DNA of 64,000 nucleotides from positions 1,426,001-1,490,000 of the forward strand of contig JAALGY010000032.1 of the NCBI GenBank assembly GCA_032358165.1. The letters are read 5' to 3'. A program made the translations under genes and the position numbers. Below the pieces are notes generated by a model, which worked only from the letters and a program-made list of their open reading frames with translations, ran no database searches and had not been told where the DNA came from. Source of the DNA: Diplosphaera chodatii. Its lineage: Eukaryota; Chlorophyta; Trebouxiophyceae; Prasiolales; Stichococcaceae. The stretch's first letter is position 1, and every line of letters begins with the position of its first letter. Shown here in pieces: positions 1-11,343 of the stretch.

Positions 1-3000
1 CATGTCCTTCAATTGTGCAACATGGCCAGAGGTCTGCGCTGAGCTGACGCGTTGCGTCTGCAGATCAACGTGAAGGAGGCGCACATGGAGGAGATCCTGC
101 CGGCGGCGCGGCTGCTGAGCCGGGCGACGGCCGTCACGCCGCTGGACTACGAGCGCGCCAAGGCCGCCTTCCTGGCGCACATGCAGCGCGCCGGCGTGGC
201 CGCCGCCGAGCTGGGCGCCCAGGTGCAGCTGGACCCGCTGCTGCGTGCTGCTGCTGGTGTGCGTTGCCTGTGAACGGGTGCAGTCTCAGGTTCTGCCAGC
301 GTCTCTGTGCACGATGAGTTGGCAGGCCGCCAGCAGTGTGACCTCAGATGGCCTGCAGGTGGAGGAGGTCATGGCGGCCGCCAAGGCGCAGGCTGCTGCA
401 GATGCAGCGCACGCTGCGGCGTCAGAGGGCAGCACTTCAACGCCATCCAAGAAGGGTGCGCCTCATGGGTTTCCCAACGAGCATGCATTGCGTCTCCCAA
501 TTGTCACGCTATATCCACCTGGGTGTGGTCGCAAAGCGACACATCACGGTTGCATTCAGCTTGAAGCACTTCCCATTACATGTACACTCATGCGGCTCAC
601 AGGTGGGGGAGGCGGGGGCCGTGCAACGGCGCTGCCGGGGCTGCAGGACATCCGAGGGCAGTGGAAGGGCAGCTGGGAGGCGTATGGCGGCGGCGGCGGC
701 GCCACCAGTGTGGAGTTTGGCGTGCGGGGAGAGGACTGGGAGTGGGGCGACTATGGCCTGGACAAGGTGCCGCCCTGTGGCCGCTGCAAGAACCTGTACA
801 TCCTGGAGTCGGCACGACACAAGCTTGCTGGCTGATGGCAACTGATCCCACGCGTGCTGAGAAGTAATGCTGCGATAGGTGGTTGCGGAGGGGGCATACC
901 ACAGCGAGGAGGGCATCAAGCTGCACGAGTTCCTGCTCAGCGCTGGTGAGAGGGTCTGCCTCCCTCGGTTGTGCAACTGCTGGGCTCAGCAGCGTCCAGC
1001 GTCCATCTGCAGTGTCGTCCCGTCTGTGGGGCTGCCAAGTCCCTTGCCTGACTCGCCGATCGTCCTCAACTGTCCGTCAGGCCTCATCGTGTCGGCTGCG
1101 CAGGCGAGGCGAAGCTGGCAGTGAAGGGGGACCTGCTGGGCCGGCGGCAGGACGCGGTCATGAAGCTGGACGACTTCCCGATGGCGATGCTGCAGCCCAT
1201 CTTCCGCGCGGTGCCTGCCCTGCAGCACGCGGCGCCCGCCGTGGCCGCCCCCGGCACCTCGCCCCCCGCCGCCGAGCTCCTCAACCGCATGAACATCCCC
1301 TTCCTCAAGTGCGCCGCCCCGCGATGTGGCGCACTCTTCGGTAACACCTCAGCCTGCAGCTGCAGCCTGCTTGAGCAGTGTGGCAGCATTTCATGGCTTC
1401 AACACTGCCTGCCTGACTGACGCCGTGGCCTTTGTCATTATTTACAGAAGCATCGGGCAGAAGGGCAGCGCGGGCATGCGCAAGGCTGTGGGGTACAACA
1501 TGAGCAGCTTTGCCAACAGCCCCGTCAATGGCCTGTTGTACATGACCGGCAGCCTGGGTGCGCTCCTGCGCGCTGACTCCACTTGCTGCTGCGTGGTGCA
1601 TCCTGCCGCAGCTATGCGTCCGACCCTCTGGGTGTACGACATAGAAAGGGTCGCACACCCTGACGAGTGGTGTTGAAACAAAACTTGCATAGGTGGCAGC
1701 GCTGCGGAGCCAGAAGGCAAGGTGGTTGTGCAGCTGTGCGACGGCGCGATCGGCACCACGCGCCTGGCCACCGCCAACGCGCGAGCCGCGATAGATGCCA
1801 CCCAGAAGCTGGACTTTGCGGTCGAGCTGGAGCCCGCCGCCGCACGCCACGCTGGCCACCTGAAGGTCGCTGGCGTCGTGCCGCTGTCGGAGGTGCCCTC
1901 TCCCAGCTCGATCTGACCAAGCTCCGATACAAACGCCTCCCAATTGTGCACATGTGCCCGTCAGCCTCGACCCAACACACACATCGATGGTACTGTTCAT
2001 CGCATCGTTGAGGCATCTTCAGTTTCCCTGTTGACCTGGGAGCGGGTGTGCCATGCAGCTGGCAGGCAGCGGCTCAGGGAAGGACGAGCTCAACGTGGAG
2101 GTGGACGTCAAAGACAGCGGCATGATGATCGTGACGACTGTCGTGCCGGAGATGCAGTGGATTGGCGGCGCTGCGCACCTGCGGCTCACGTGCGCCCCGT
2201 AGCGCCCATGTGCCATACAGTCTTGCCCTTGTACTTGTGGGCCCTTGAGCAGGCTGTTCGTTCTGTGTGTCTATCACTACAGTGTTACTGCAGGTGCAGC
2301 CAACGGCTTGCGGCCTGTATGACCAGCGAGGTGTTGTCGTCAATGCAGGGCGTCTGGGCACCTGGACGCACCCAAGTTCGGCGGCAAGCTGGCGGTGTCC
2401 AAGGGCAGCTTCGCATGCCCCTCGCTGCTGCGGTACCCCGTCACCGGCCTCACCGCCACGGCAAGTCGTGCGCCAGGCAACGGCCCTGGCATTGCTCCAC
2501 TGCTGGCACATGCATCCATCAGCATACACGACTTCAAACCACACAGCATTCGGGAAACCTGCAGGTGTTCTTCGAGGACGATGGCGGGCGGCTGCGGGTG
2601 GAGGCGCTGGACGCGCGGGTCGGCCGCCGCGGCCACATCCGCATGCGCGGCCAGCTCCCGCTGCAGCCGCCGCCCCGCAGGTGTGCCAACTGCTGCAGGA
2701 CCTGCTGTCTGCACAGCTAGCTCAAAAGGGGCGCAACTCACCAGGTGGACCGTGCCCCGCTTCCCTGTGCTTGGGTCGAGGTATGCATGGGCGGGCAAGC
2801 ATCTCAGAATGGTTTACATGTTGGCTGCTTTGCTGGGCACCTGCAGGCTGCTGCAGCAGCCGCCGGTGGGCAGCGAGCCAGCGGCCATCTCGTTGGACCT
2901 GCACAACCTGGAGCTGCGCGCTCGCAATCTGTACACAGGCAGGCTGCAGCTGATCCCACCCCGGGTGGCCACTGCATTGCCCGACGTCACATTATGTCGA

Positions 3001-5523
3001 CTGCAGCCTGCTGCGCTTCAACCCGCCAAAACGAGGCCGCAAGGAGGCTCAGGGGTGCGCCACCTCCCTGCAGGGTACCTGGATGCGGAGGTGAACGTGG
3101 AGCGCAGCCTGCTGCGGCCGGTGGTGGGCGGCTCGGTGCGGGTGTCCCGCGGCGCCGCCTTCTTGTTCCCGCAGGCCGCGCCCGCCTCCCCCGCCGCTGT
3201 GGCCGGCGGCGCCAGCCTCCCCCCCGCCGCCGGCAGCCCCCAGGTGCGCTCACTGCCCACCATCTCAGGCGCTGCTCCATGCATGCTGCAGGCCGGTCAG
3301 CAGCTTGGCAATAGTTGAGGCTTCGAAACTGACTCTCTTGACGTTGCGGGGTGTGCGCAGGCGAGCGCATTTGCGCAGGGCGAGCGGCAGGGCGGCCTGA
3401 TCAGCCAGGCCTTCACGGCGCTCAGCGCCAGGCGCGGCTCCGCCCTCGGCCGCTCCCTGTCCCGCCTGGAGCCGCAGGTGCGGCGTGCATGTCAGCACAG
3501 TGTGCTGCAGCCCCATGTCTGGTTCCGCAGCTCGTGCCATTTCTCAACAGGTTGTCAGCTGCAGCCTCTGCAGATGATAAAGTGCAAGCACTGCCATTGT
3601 TGTTGCAGAACGGCTGTGCGGTGAAGAAGCAGGTCCGGCAGTTCACTTGCTCAAGGCGACCCTACACAGTCAAAAGAGTCAGTGTGGCGAGGGCTGTAAT
3701 TGCACGGTCACCTGACCGCAGGCGCCGGGCGCGGGGGAGGCGCGGGCTGACAACCTGGTGCTGCACGGCCTGGCGCTGCAGCTGGGGCCGGACCTGCGGG
3801 TGCTGTACCCCATGAACGTGCTCAACTTCGGCATCGCCGGGGAGCTGGTGGCCACCGGCCCCGCGGACCCCGCCCACCTCAAGCTGGCCGGCACCATCCG
3901 GTGGGGGTCCCCTCCGCGCTGATGTGCCGCTCCCCAGACATGCAGTCCCCAAGCAGGCCACCCTTCCACACCACGGGCTTCTGCCGCCTGCAGCGCCGGT
4001 GCACGGCTGCTCCGGAGTTTGCAGGGTTCACAACAGCTGCTGGGTGTGCGAGTGGTGTGGGGGTGTGGCGTGGGTGCAGGCTGCAGGGCGGCGAGATCAA
4101 CTTGGTGGCGACGCAGCTGCAGCTGGACCGGGAGCACCCCAACCGCCTGGTGTTCTCCCCCGAGGCGGGGCTGGACCCGGCGGTGGACGTGGTGCTGGCG
4201 GGCAGCCGGCTGCGGGCGCACATCAACGGCCGCGCCTCCGCCTGGCAGGACCACATCGTGCTGACCTCCGGGCCGCGCTCCAACGCCACCGCCGCCGCGG
4301 GTGCGTCACATACACCTGCATCCTTGTGTCTTGTGTGGGTAGCATGTGTGGCATTTCGCACCCGACTGTGAGGGTCGGCTTGGGTTTGAGGGTTCAGGGT
4401 TCAGGGTTGCGGTAGACTGTGTTCTGCGAACCCTCACACAGCGGATGGTTCTTGGGCGTTGCTGTGGGGTTTCCGGGCGTGCAATAGTGCACCACAACGG
4501 CTGCTGCTGTGGCATGCCGCACATGTGTGAGGGTGCTGGCAGCAGAGTTCAATGCAAGGCAAATGGCAGGCAGACTGCGGTGACCCAGGGTGCTGCCGTG
4601 TTCCCTGTCACTGTCAAACACCGTGCTGCGGCTGCCCTGGGGTGCTGCAGCGGGCGGGGAGGGCGTGGAGCAGCTGGACGCGGCGGAGGCGGCGCGCATC
4701 TTCGAGGGGCAGCTGGCGGGGGCGCTGCTGGCGGAGGACGGGCAGCTGGCGCTGTCCTCCCTCGCCTCCAACACCCTCTCCACCCTCATGCCCAAGCTGG
4801 AGACGCAGGGCCGCGTCGGCCAAGCCCGGTGCGCTGTGCTGATCTCGCACAGGGCGCTCTGATAGCATGCATATTCTGCACTGGCGCCTGGGGCCAGCAA
4901 TGGACAAAGGACGCCATTCCTGATCCTTTTCGCTGCAGACGATCATGTGACGTGTCCAGGACACATGCTTGCTGCTCTATGACGTCGCCGAGAAATTGTT
5001 GCTATATGTAGGTGGCGGCTGGTGAGTGCGCCCAGCATCCCGGGGCTGCTCAGCCTGGACCCCAACTCCGACCCCACCAACGTGCTCTCAAGCCTCACCA
5101 TGGGCACCGAGGTCGAGGTGGGCTCCGCCAACCAATACCACTGTTGCGCGTTAGAATAGATCACAGAGTGCATGCACAGCAGTGCTGTGGTGTGGATGCC
5201 CATGTCGGTTGATTTCAGCACTGCATGTTCCAGCAGATTCGTGTTGTACTGTGTGCAACTGGGTGCCGCTCACTAGCCAGATGAGTTCACTAGCCAGATG
5301 AGTTCACGCGCTTGTGCTGCAGGTCCAGTTTGGGCGCAGCCTGCAGGCGGCAATGAGCCGCAAGCTGCGCGACTCTGACATCGCGACGCAGTGGACGCTG
5401 AACTATGCGCTCAGTCAGCGCCTGCGCATGCAGTTCAACATCGCGTCGTCATCGCCCTACCCACGCACGCTGCTGTTCCAGTACTCGGGCGAGGGCGTCC
5501 CCTTTGCGGGCAACAACAAGTGA
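1..5523 (+). CDS. TIC236: TIC236 / TamB-like translocon protein, 3' part of gene
   Basis: C-terminal part of the plant homologue of bacterial TamB (DUF490), an inner-envelope protein that links the TOC and TIC protein-import machines of the chloroplast. The 5' end lies outside the window. Many short exons align in order with the family: a segment with LPGLQDIRGQWKGSWEA and GEDWEWGDYGLDKV (about 616-766), FLKCAAPRCGALF-side exons near 1120-1340, GEINLVATQLQLDREHPNRL and ASAWQDHIVLTS (4090-4270), AARIFEGQLAGALLAEDGQL (4690-4750), IPGLLSLDPNSDPTNVLSSL (about 5037-5096) and the final exon VQFGRSLQAAMSRKLRDSD to LLFQYSGEG (about 5323-5523). Stop TGA at 5521-5523. The C-terminal beta-rich TamB domain is complete. 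The next gene converges from the minus strand. Exon borders between the named blocks are approximate; the identity is very secure. Confidence 0.93.
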
Positions 5524-5911
5524 TCGTGGAACAAGAATTGGATCCTTACTGGACAGTGTCAACAGGAGCACCCTGAAGCAGCCTCAGGCCTCTATTCTTT
5601 GCTGTTCCCCTCCTAGTTGTCGTAGTTATCAGCTAGCACATACACGGGCCAGCCCTGCTCTAGCTATTGTTCGTGTGTGCTTTTGCCACTGCCCTGCTGC
5701 AGTTGCTCGTTCTTCTGCACCTGCCCTGAGGTCCGCACGGCTGCAGTGCTGTTGCTGCTCAGTCTGTCTGGTTTGTCGGTGGGTCCATAGTCTGGGTCCC
5801 CCAAGTATCGGCAAGGATGGTTGGCATACCCTGTAAACTTCTGATTGAGCGGCTTCAGCATCCCCTCACACCTGAGCAGGGACATCACTGTTGGCGCTCC
5901 AGTCCATGCTG
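5524..5911. other. Convergent 3' intergenic region with TGTAA polyadenylation motif
   Basis: Space between the stop codons of TIC236 (+) and GT77 gene A (-). A TGTAA pentamer, the usual polyadenylation signal of chlorophyte algae, lies at 5832-5836 on the plus strand, about 310 bases after the TIC236 stop. It is the best candidate for the 3' end of that transcript. I see no gene here. Confidence 0.5.
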
Positions 5912-8900
5912 CTAGCACACACCATGTTCACAATTGGCGTCCCAGTCGTCTTTGCAACAAGAAGTGTGGGAAGGAGAGGCGCCAGCAGTGGCACCACACC
6001 AGTTGGGTCGCTCAAAAACCGGCGGGCGCCAGGTGCCATCCAGCTGTCCCAGACCCCGGGCTTTTGCGAGATCGGTGCCCCTGATGTAGGGCCAGTTGAC
6101 GACTTCAAACTTGTCAACCCAGTAGCTACCACTACAGCACCTGCGCAGATGAGCAAAGTGCACTGGATCACATCTGGGCGCTTGACAGCACTTATAGCAG
6201 CGTCAATGGAGCACAGTCCAGAGCACAGATGATGCACTGTGAGGTCCTATCTCATGCATGTGCAGGATCAGGCAGTGACATCCACTGCGGCTTCCGCATG
6301 CCGTGCGCACCAGCCCTGGTAGTACGTGAGGGGCATGTAAACCTTGCTGTCAAAGAATATGTTGTCTGCATTGCTGACATAGCCGCCAAATGCTCCTGGC
6401 TCAAAGTTGTGCCAGTGCAGCACCCTGCTACCCTCCCAAGCCGACAGTGCGGCCTGTGCATGAGCGAGCGCAGAAACTTGTCAGTGTGCATATGAGTGTG
6501 TAACTGCAGGTGTGTCTCTTTTATGCTTGCAACTGCAGAGCACACACAGAGCAAAGGTACGCAGCTGGCGTGCTGCATGCAGCAGCTTCACCACCTTGAG
6601 CTGGTTGTCGTTCATCCCTGCGCGCACGTGCGCTGCAACTTTGGGCCCCTGCGCCACGGCCGGCAGCTGCCCGCCGGGCGGATGGAGCTCCACTGGCGCG
6701 ACGGAGAACCTGACTGCATCTGGCACCTGCAACAGGGTGCAAACAGAGCTGCTTCCTACCCACAAGCCATGTCACTGAGCAGGCAGGCTACGCCACCGTG
6801 CACGGACGCAAATGGCCAACAGGAACCACAGCAGGTGGGTTGACGAATATCAGACTAAATGCACAGCAAGGTGGCGCCGGGACCAATGGACACTCGGGAG
6901 TGCAGGGCCTGCCTGGGGGTTCTGCAGGAACCTAGGGTGGCGCAGCGAGGCCCCCGACTTCTGCAGCTTTGACACGATGATGTAGAAGTCGACAGGACAC
7001 CTGTGCGCAAGGGAAGAGGTACAGAAAGTCAAAGTTCAAGCTCTCCACGAACGGGTGCTCCAAGGACCTGTGCAAGACGGGGAGTTAGCCTGATGTTCTC
7101 GGAGGGAGCAGCAGGGCAGCCAGCAGGAGGGAAGCGCAGTTGCCCGTGCAATCGCACATGTCACCTGGCCCGGGAGCAGGTGCACAGCAGCAGGCTGACC
7201 CGCGCACCTGAAGGGCAGCTCCATGTCGGTGCCCCCCGCGGTGCAGTCCCGGAGCACCTCTGCATCCGCGTCCTGGTCGCAGTAGCACCACATCTCCGGC
7301 AGAATCAGCGTCCTGTTGAGCGCCCTGCGCCCAAGGAGGCAGCCCACGTGATTTTCCTATCAACAGCTGCACACGGTTGGAGGGGTGGCAGCATCAGGCA
7401 AACTGTACAGGGGGTAGAGCAGCATAGGCGATGCCATGCAGCGCAGCTGCAGGACAGGGTAGTTGCTGCTCACGCTATCAGCATGGTCCGTTGCTTGCAG
7501 CATCGGCGTGGCACCTGGCAATGGCGAGGGCGTGCTGAAAGGCGGCCAGCTGGTAGGCGGCCGCCAGCTGGTGCTGGTGGAACCGGGTCATGGAGTTGTG
7601 CCTGTAGCCAGCCTGTGTGCGATCCACGAACTCGCGCACGCCATTGCCGTACGACATGAAGTTGCCCTCGGAGTAGGACGCCGGCGGATCCTGCAACAAA
7701 GCCGTTTGAGTCCACACTTGGGTTTGGCGATGATGGATACCAATGCTTGCCATTCCCCGCACACAGTGCGAGGTGAGGCATCTCCAGGGAAGTCGAGGAA
7801 CACAGCTGACCTGCAGCCACCAGTTCCATTCCCGGAAGCGGGACAGCTTTCCAGGGTTCTCATCCCGCTGAAACGTTGCATGCACCACGATGGGCATGAC
7901 GGTGAACCTGCGCAATGCAGAATGCCTCTGACATGGTGACTTTGAGCCTGCATACAGGATGTTACAGCATTGGCGCCTGAGTGAAAGATGACAGCCTCCA
8001 TGCCCTTACCTCTCCGTCAGCCGCTGGATGAAGTGGGTGTACCCGCTGGCGAACAGCAGCACCGGCAGCGCGTGGATGGCCACCTTGCCATGGAAGCCAA
8101 GGGCCACCGAGGGGTCCGCCTCCAGCGGCTTGATGGGCTGGTGGCCGCCGCGCATGATGATCTCGTTCAGCATGACCTGCGTGCAGCCCGCGTACTTGAC
8201 GTCGCCCCGCCCGCGCAGTGCAGGATGCGATGTGGACACCACCTTTGCCATCATTCTAGATGCGGAGAGGCGCTCGAGGCCCACCTGATCTCCTATCCGA
8301 TAGCCTTTGTCCAGGTAGTCCTTGTCTTTTGACCTAGAGCACCATTCAGATCCATAATCTCAAGTGGCACCAATGACAAGACGAGTGCATGCCAGCTCCA
8401 TGTCACCAGGGGGCAGACTCGATTGCGTCAATCATCCAGGCTGCGTTTTGGGACATACGCTTCTTTTGCATCAGGGTTGGCCAGCCGCTGGTGCCAGGCG
8501 TCCATGAGCTCGAGCGTTGCCGGGCGGTTGCGCAGCACCAAGATGCCCGTGTTGTATGCATTACAGCATGTGCTGCCTGCATTGCATTACAAGTCAGGTT
8601 TGCTGCAGAGTTGCTCGCTACCCAAAGGAGATTGTTGACCAAACAAGTGAGCTGTAAGAGAAATGGCAATCGAACAGTGCAGTCTCGCCTGCGACGTGCC
8701 CACAGCGCAGCACATTCTTCAACTGGCGCGCCTCCGCCTGGACAGTGCACAACAATGTCGTCAACAAGGCTGTAGAGCTCACTGTGCACATGCAAGCTAC
8801 GACGAGGCAACGCAACCATCTGATTACCTCGTGTGAGGCACAGTCTGTCGAGATCAACACATCCGCAACTGGGTGCTGCCTAATGTACTCTGCACGTCAA

Positions 8901-10152
8901 TCCACCATAGGATGGTCAGCAAGCAGATGCGACATCACCACACATGCTTGAAATGTAATGTGAGACTGAGCGAGCACCTGTTGGGTCACGCAGCCAGACT
9001 GTGTCAGTATCTGAAAGAATGATGGTCTCAAATCCGTAGGTTTGGAAAAGCCGGTTCACAATGCGTGGCTTCTGGGTGGCTAGCTGCCTGAATTTGGTTC
9101 CATTGTTCCGCATGTTCCTGTGAAGGGTCCATCAAGTGCGGTTAGGTGCTGACAGACAGACAGCCTGACGCAGCTAGCATGTGGACATGCGAAGAGGTGA
9201 GCGCTCACTCTGCCTCCAGCTTTGTGTCGTATGGCATCAACACAATGTCATGCCGTCGACATCTCTCTTCTGTCTCAGTGTCGAAGGGCACCACAATATG
9301 CGCCATCTGCTGGACAATGGAGTTGCACCATTCAGCACATCAGGGGCAACAATATGGACACGGCGGCTGATGGCAAGCAAGCAAGTACCAACAGCTAATT
9401 ACCAATGAAAAGCACCTGTAACCGTTGCAGATGCTTGCTCCAGTTCAGCATGAAGTCTGAATAGTGCTTGTTCGAGAATGACACAAACACCGTGGTATTG
9501 CGCGGAATGGATTCCAGCGTCCAGTGGTTGGTGCCCTGCAAGTCATTCGTGGATGTCATTAAGCTGTCGCAAAGGTGGTTGAAAGAAAGTACACTGCACT
9601 ACACAAGCAACACCTGCGCCTCCTGCTGCTGCTGCTGCCGTTGCCCAGTGGCTGTGCGAAGCAGGCTGTCTGCCGCCCGCTGGACATTGCTACCACTCTG
9701 TGCCTGTGATCCCTGCTGCCTGACGCCTGCTGAAACTTGCTGGTCGAGGCTGCGCCGCAGCTGCTGCACCCGTTGCAGCTCGTTGCGCAGCTGTGACATG
9801 TGCGCGGCGCTGTGGGCCTGCAGAGTAGGTACCCGGCTCATTGTACCACAGCTGCAGGTCTGCACCACATGTATCAACCCTGCAGCACTCGACACAGTCC
9901 CAATACAGGTGCTGCACCACGTCCTGCTGGCCAATGAAGGTGTGCAACGTCGCTCCATCCCGAGTCCTGATGCAAGAGTCTGCATTGTCAGCAAATGTCT
10001 AAATGCAGTATGAGTGCGAACAGCCCTCAAGCACGGAGATCTATGTCTGGAAGGCAATCATACCCTTGAAGCGTGTGCAGAAGCCCAACCACCAGCAGCA
10101 GTGCCGCGCAGCTGGGTGCGGCAAGAACAAATACTGTAGTCCTTGGCGACAT
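5912..10152 (-). CDS. GT77 family glycosyltransferase, XEG113-like (copy A)
   Basis: Likely Golgi type II membrane arabinosyltransferase acting on hydroxyproline-rich glycoproteins (GT77, related to plant XEG113). The start ATG at 10152-10150 opens MSPRTTVFVLAAPSCAALLL, a signal anchor, followed by a Gln-rich coiled-coil stem (LRNELQRVQQLRRSLDQQ, near 9750). Catalytic exons follow: NTTVFVSFSNKHYSDFMLNW (near 9470), IVVPFDTETEERCRRHDIVL (near 9270), the nucleotide-sugar DxD motif in ETIILSDTDTVWLRDP (near 9000), YNTGILVLRNRPATLELMD (near 8540), VMPIVVHATFQRDENPGKL (near 7870), ALNRTLILPEMWCYCDQD (near 7310) and SRVLHWHNFEPGAFGGYV (near 6400). A phase-2 splice joins YYQGW to CCSGSYWVDKFEVV and restores the family's WCC motif; the TAG is at 5914-5912. 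About 12 or more exons. The Cys-rich C-terminus after the WCC motif differs from plant proteins. A second GT77 gene lies at 45000-48763. Confidence 0.85.
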
Positions 10153-11343
10153 GGAATGCTGTCAACGCCTTGTGAGCCGGCAAACGTGTTGCAAGCTCCC
10201 CGTGCAACAGCTGCTGGTGCCGCGCTGCTCGCACTCGCATGCGGCTACCCCTGTGTGGCCCTCACGCTGAATGTGTCAGCCACTGAAAGTGGAGCGATTA
10301 CCAGCCTGCATGTGCAGGCCAATTCGTGTCAAGCACGATGGGCCATGACGACGCCACACCTCGGGTGGCGCTACCTGTCTACGACGTTTACAAAATACTG
10401 GTAGGTGTGCGTGTGCCACATCTGTGCGTGCGCAACCTCGGAAACGACAGGTACAACAGCCCAGGTGCAGACCAGAAGCTCACCTGATGGCCATGTATGC
10501 AGGTCTGATTCAGCTGGTAAGCACTGCGCACTCAGCTGTTTGGCCACTTGGTCACAACAAACGGTGCGCTCAGCGTCTGGCGTCATGCTATGTGGAATTT
10601 GATCAGTGAACATCCAAGTTGTGTACTGCTCTGACGCCTAGACAGTACAACCTCCTACTTCCTACAACTTCAAAGTCATCAGCCCATTCTTGTGCAAACG
10701 CAAGCTGCACAGCTGCCTCTCAAGCTCTGTTGTGCTGCCGCCAGTTGACTCGCATCTGATAGGCAAAGGCTCTGCAGATGATCCGTTACTGACCAGCATT
10801 TGCAGCGGCGGCTGTCCAGCACCTGATTTTGACTCTTTCGCACTCCTTGATTTCCACTTCAGATCCATACATATACATGCAAGCGTCTACACACACAGGC
10901 GAGGATGACATTCCACTGATATGCAGCACGCTCTATTGATCATTCCACGCCGCTACAGTTCACCAGGATGTCAACGGGGCTCAGATCGCCTCGAGTCACT
11001 CCCAAGGTCTCCTGACGTGTGTGCTTGTCGACTGTCTGGCGCAGAGTTGGCGTTGATCACAAATATCTCACTGATCATAGTGACGGTCGCTGGACCGGCG
11101 GGTACTGATTGTGATCGATGCGCTGAGTGCAACTGGTCACCACCAGGCGAGATGTTCTCCCTCGATGATGACATTTACTCAAAGCAGTGGCTTGCCTGCA
11201 ACTCCTTGTTGCACGTTTGTGTGGTAGACTCCTTTCCGCATGTGTGCAGGCCGTCGCAAAGGCTGATCTTGCCACGCTTGACTACCACCAGCTGGTGCAC
11301 AGCAGCGGGCACCAACCCCGGCAGCCACGGATCAGAGCTGGCC
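10153..11343. promoter_or_regulatory. Divergent intergenic region between GT77 gene A and the kinesin
   Basis: Both neighbours start here and point outward, so this 1.2 kb should hold both promoters and 5' untranslated regions. The kinesin reading frame stays open upstream of its chosen ATG to about 10921, so a longer N-terminus or an upstream exon cannot be excluded. I see no convincing separate gene or core promoter motif. Confidence 0.5.

Noticed and set aside
4380..4410. Telomere-like TTCAGGG repeats (and a single TTTAGGG near 56830)
   Set aside because: Only two or three degenerate units within a TIC236 intron and one unit near element 2; too little for an interstitial telomere.
8300..8480. 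Possible frameshift in GT77 gene A after QRLANPDAKEA
   Set aside because: A strong GTATGT donor follows directly and an AG acceptor precedes the next conserved exon; the frame change lies in intron sequence.
9300..9420. Possible frameshift in GT77 gene A between the LNWSKHLQR and IVVPFDTETEE segments
   Set aside because: A normal intron (donor GTGCTT near 9415, acceptor CCAGCAG near 9313) joins both segments in phase, so no frameshift is needed.
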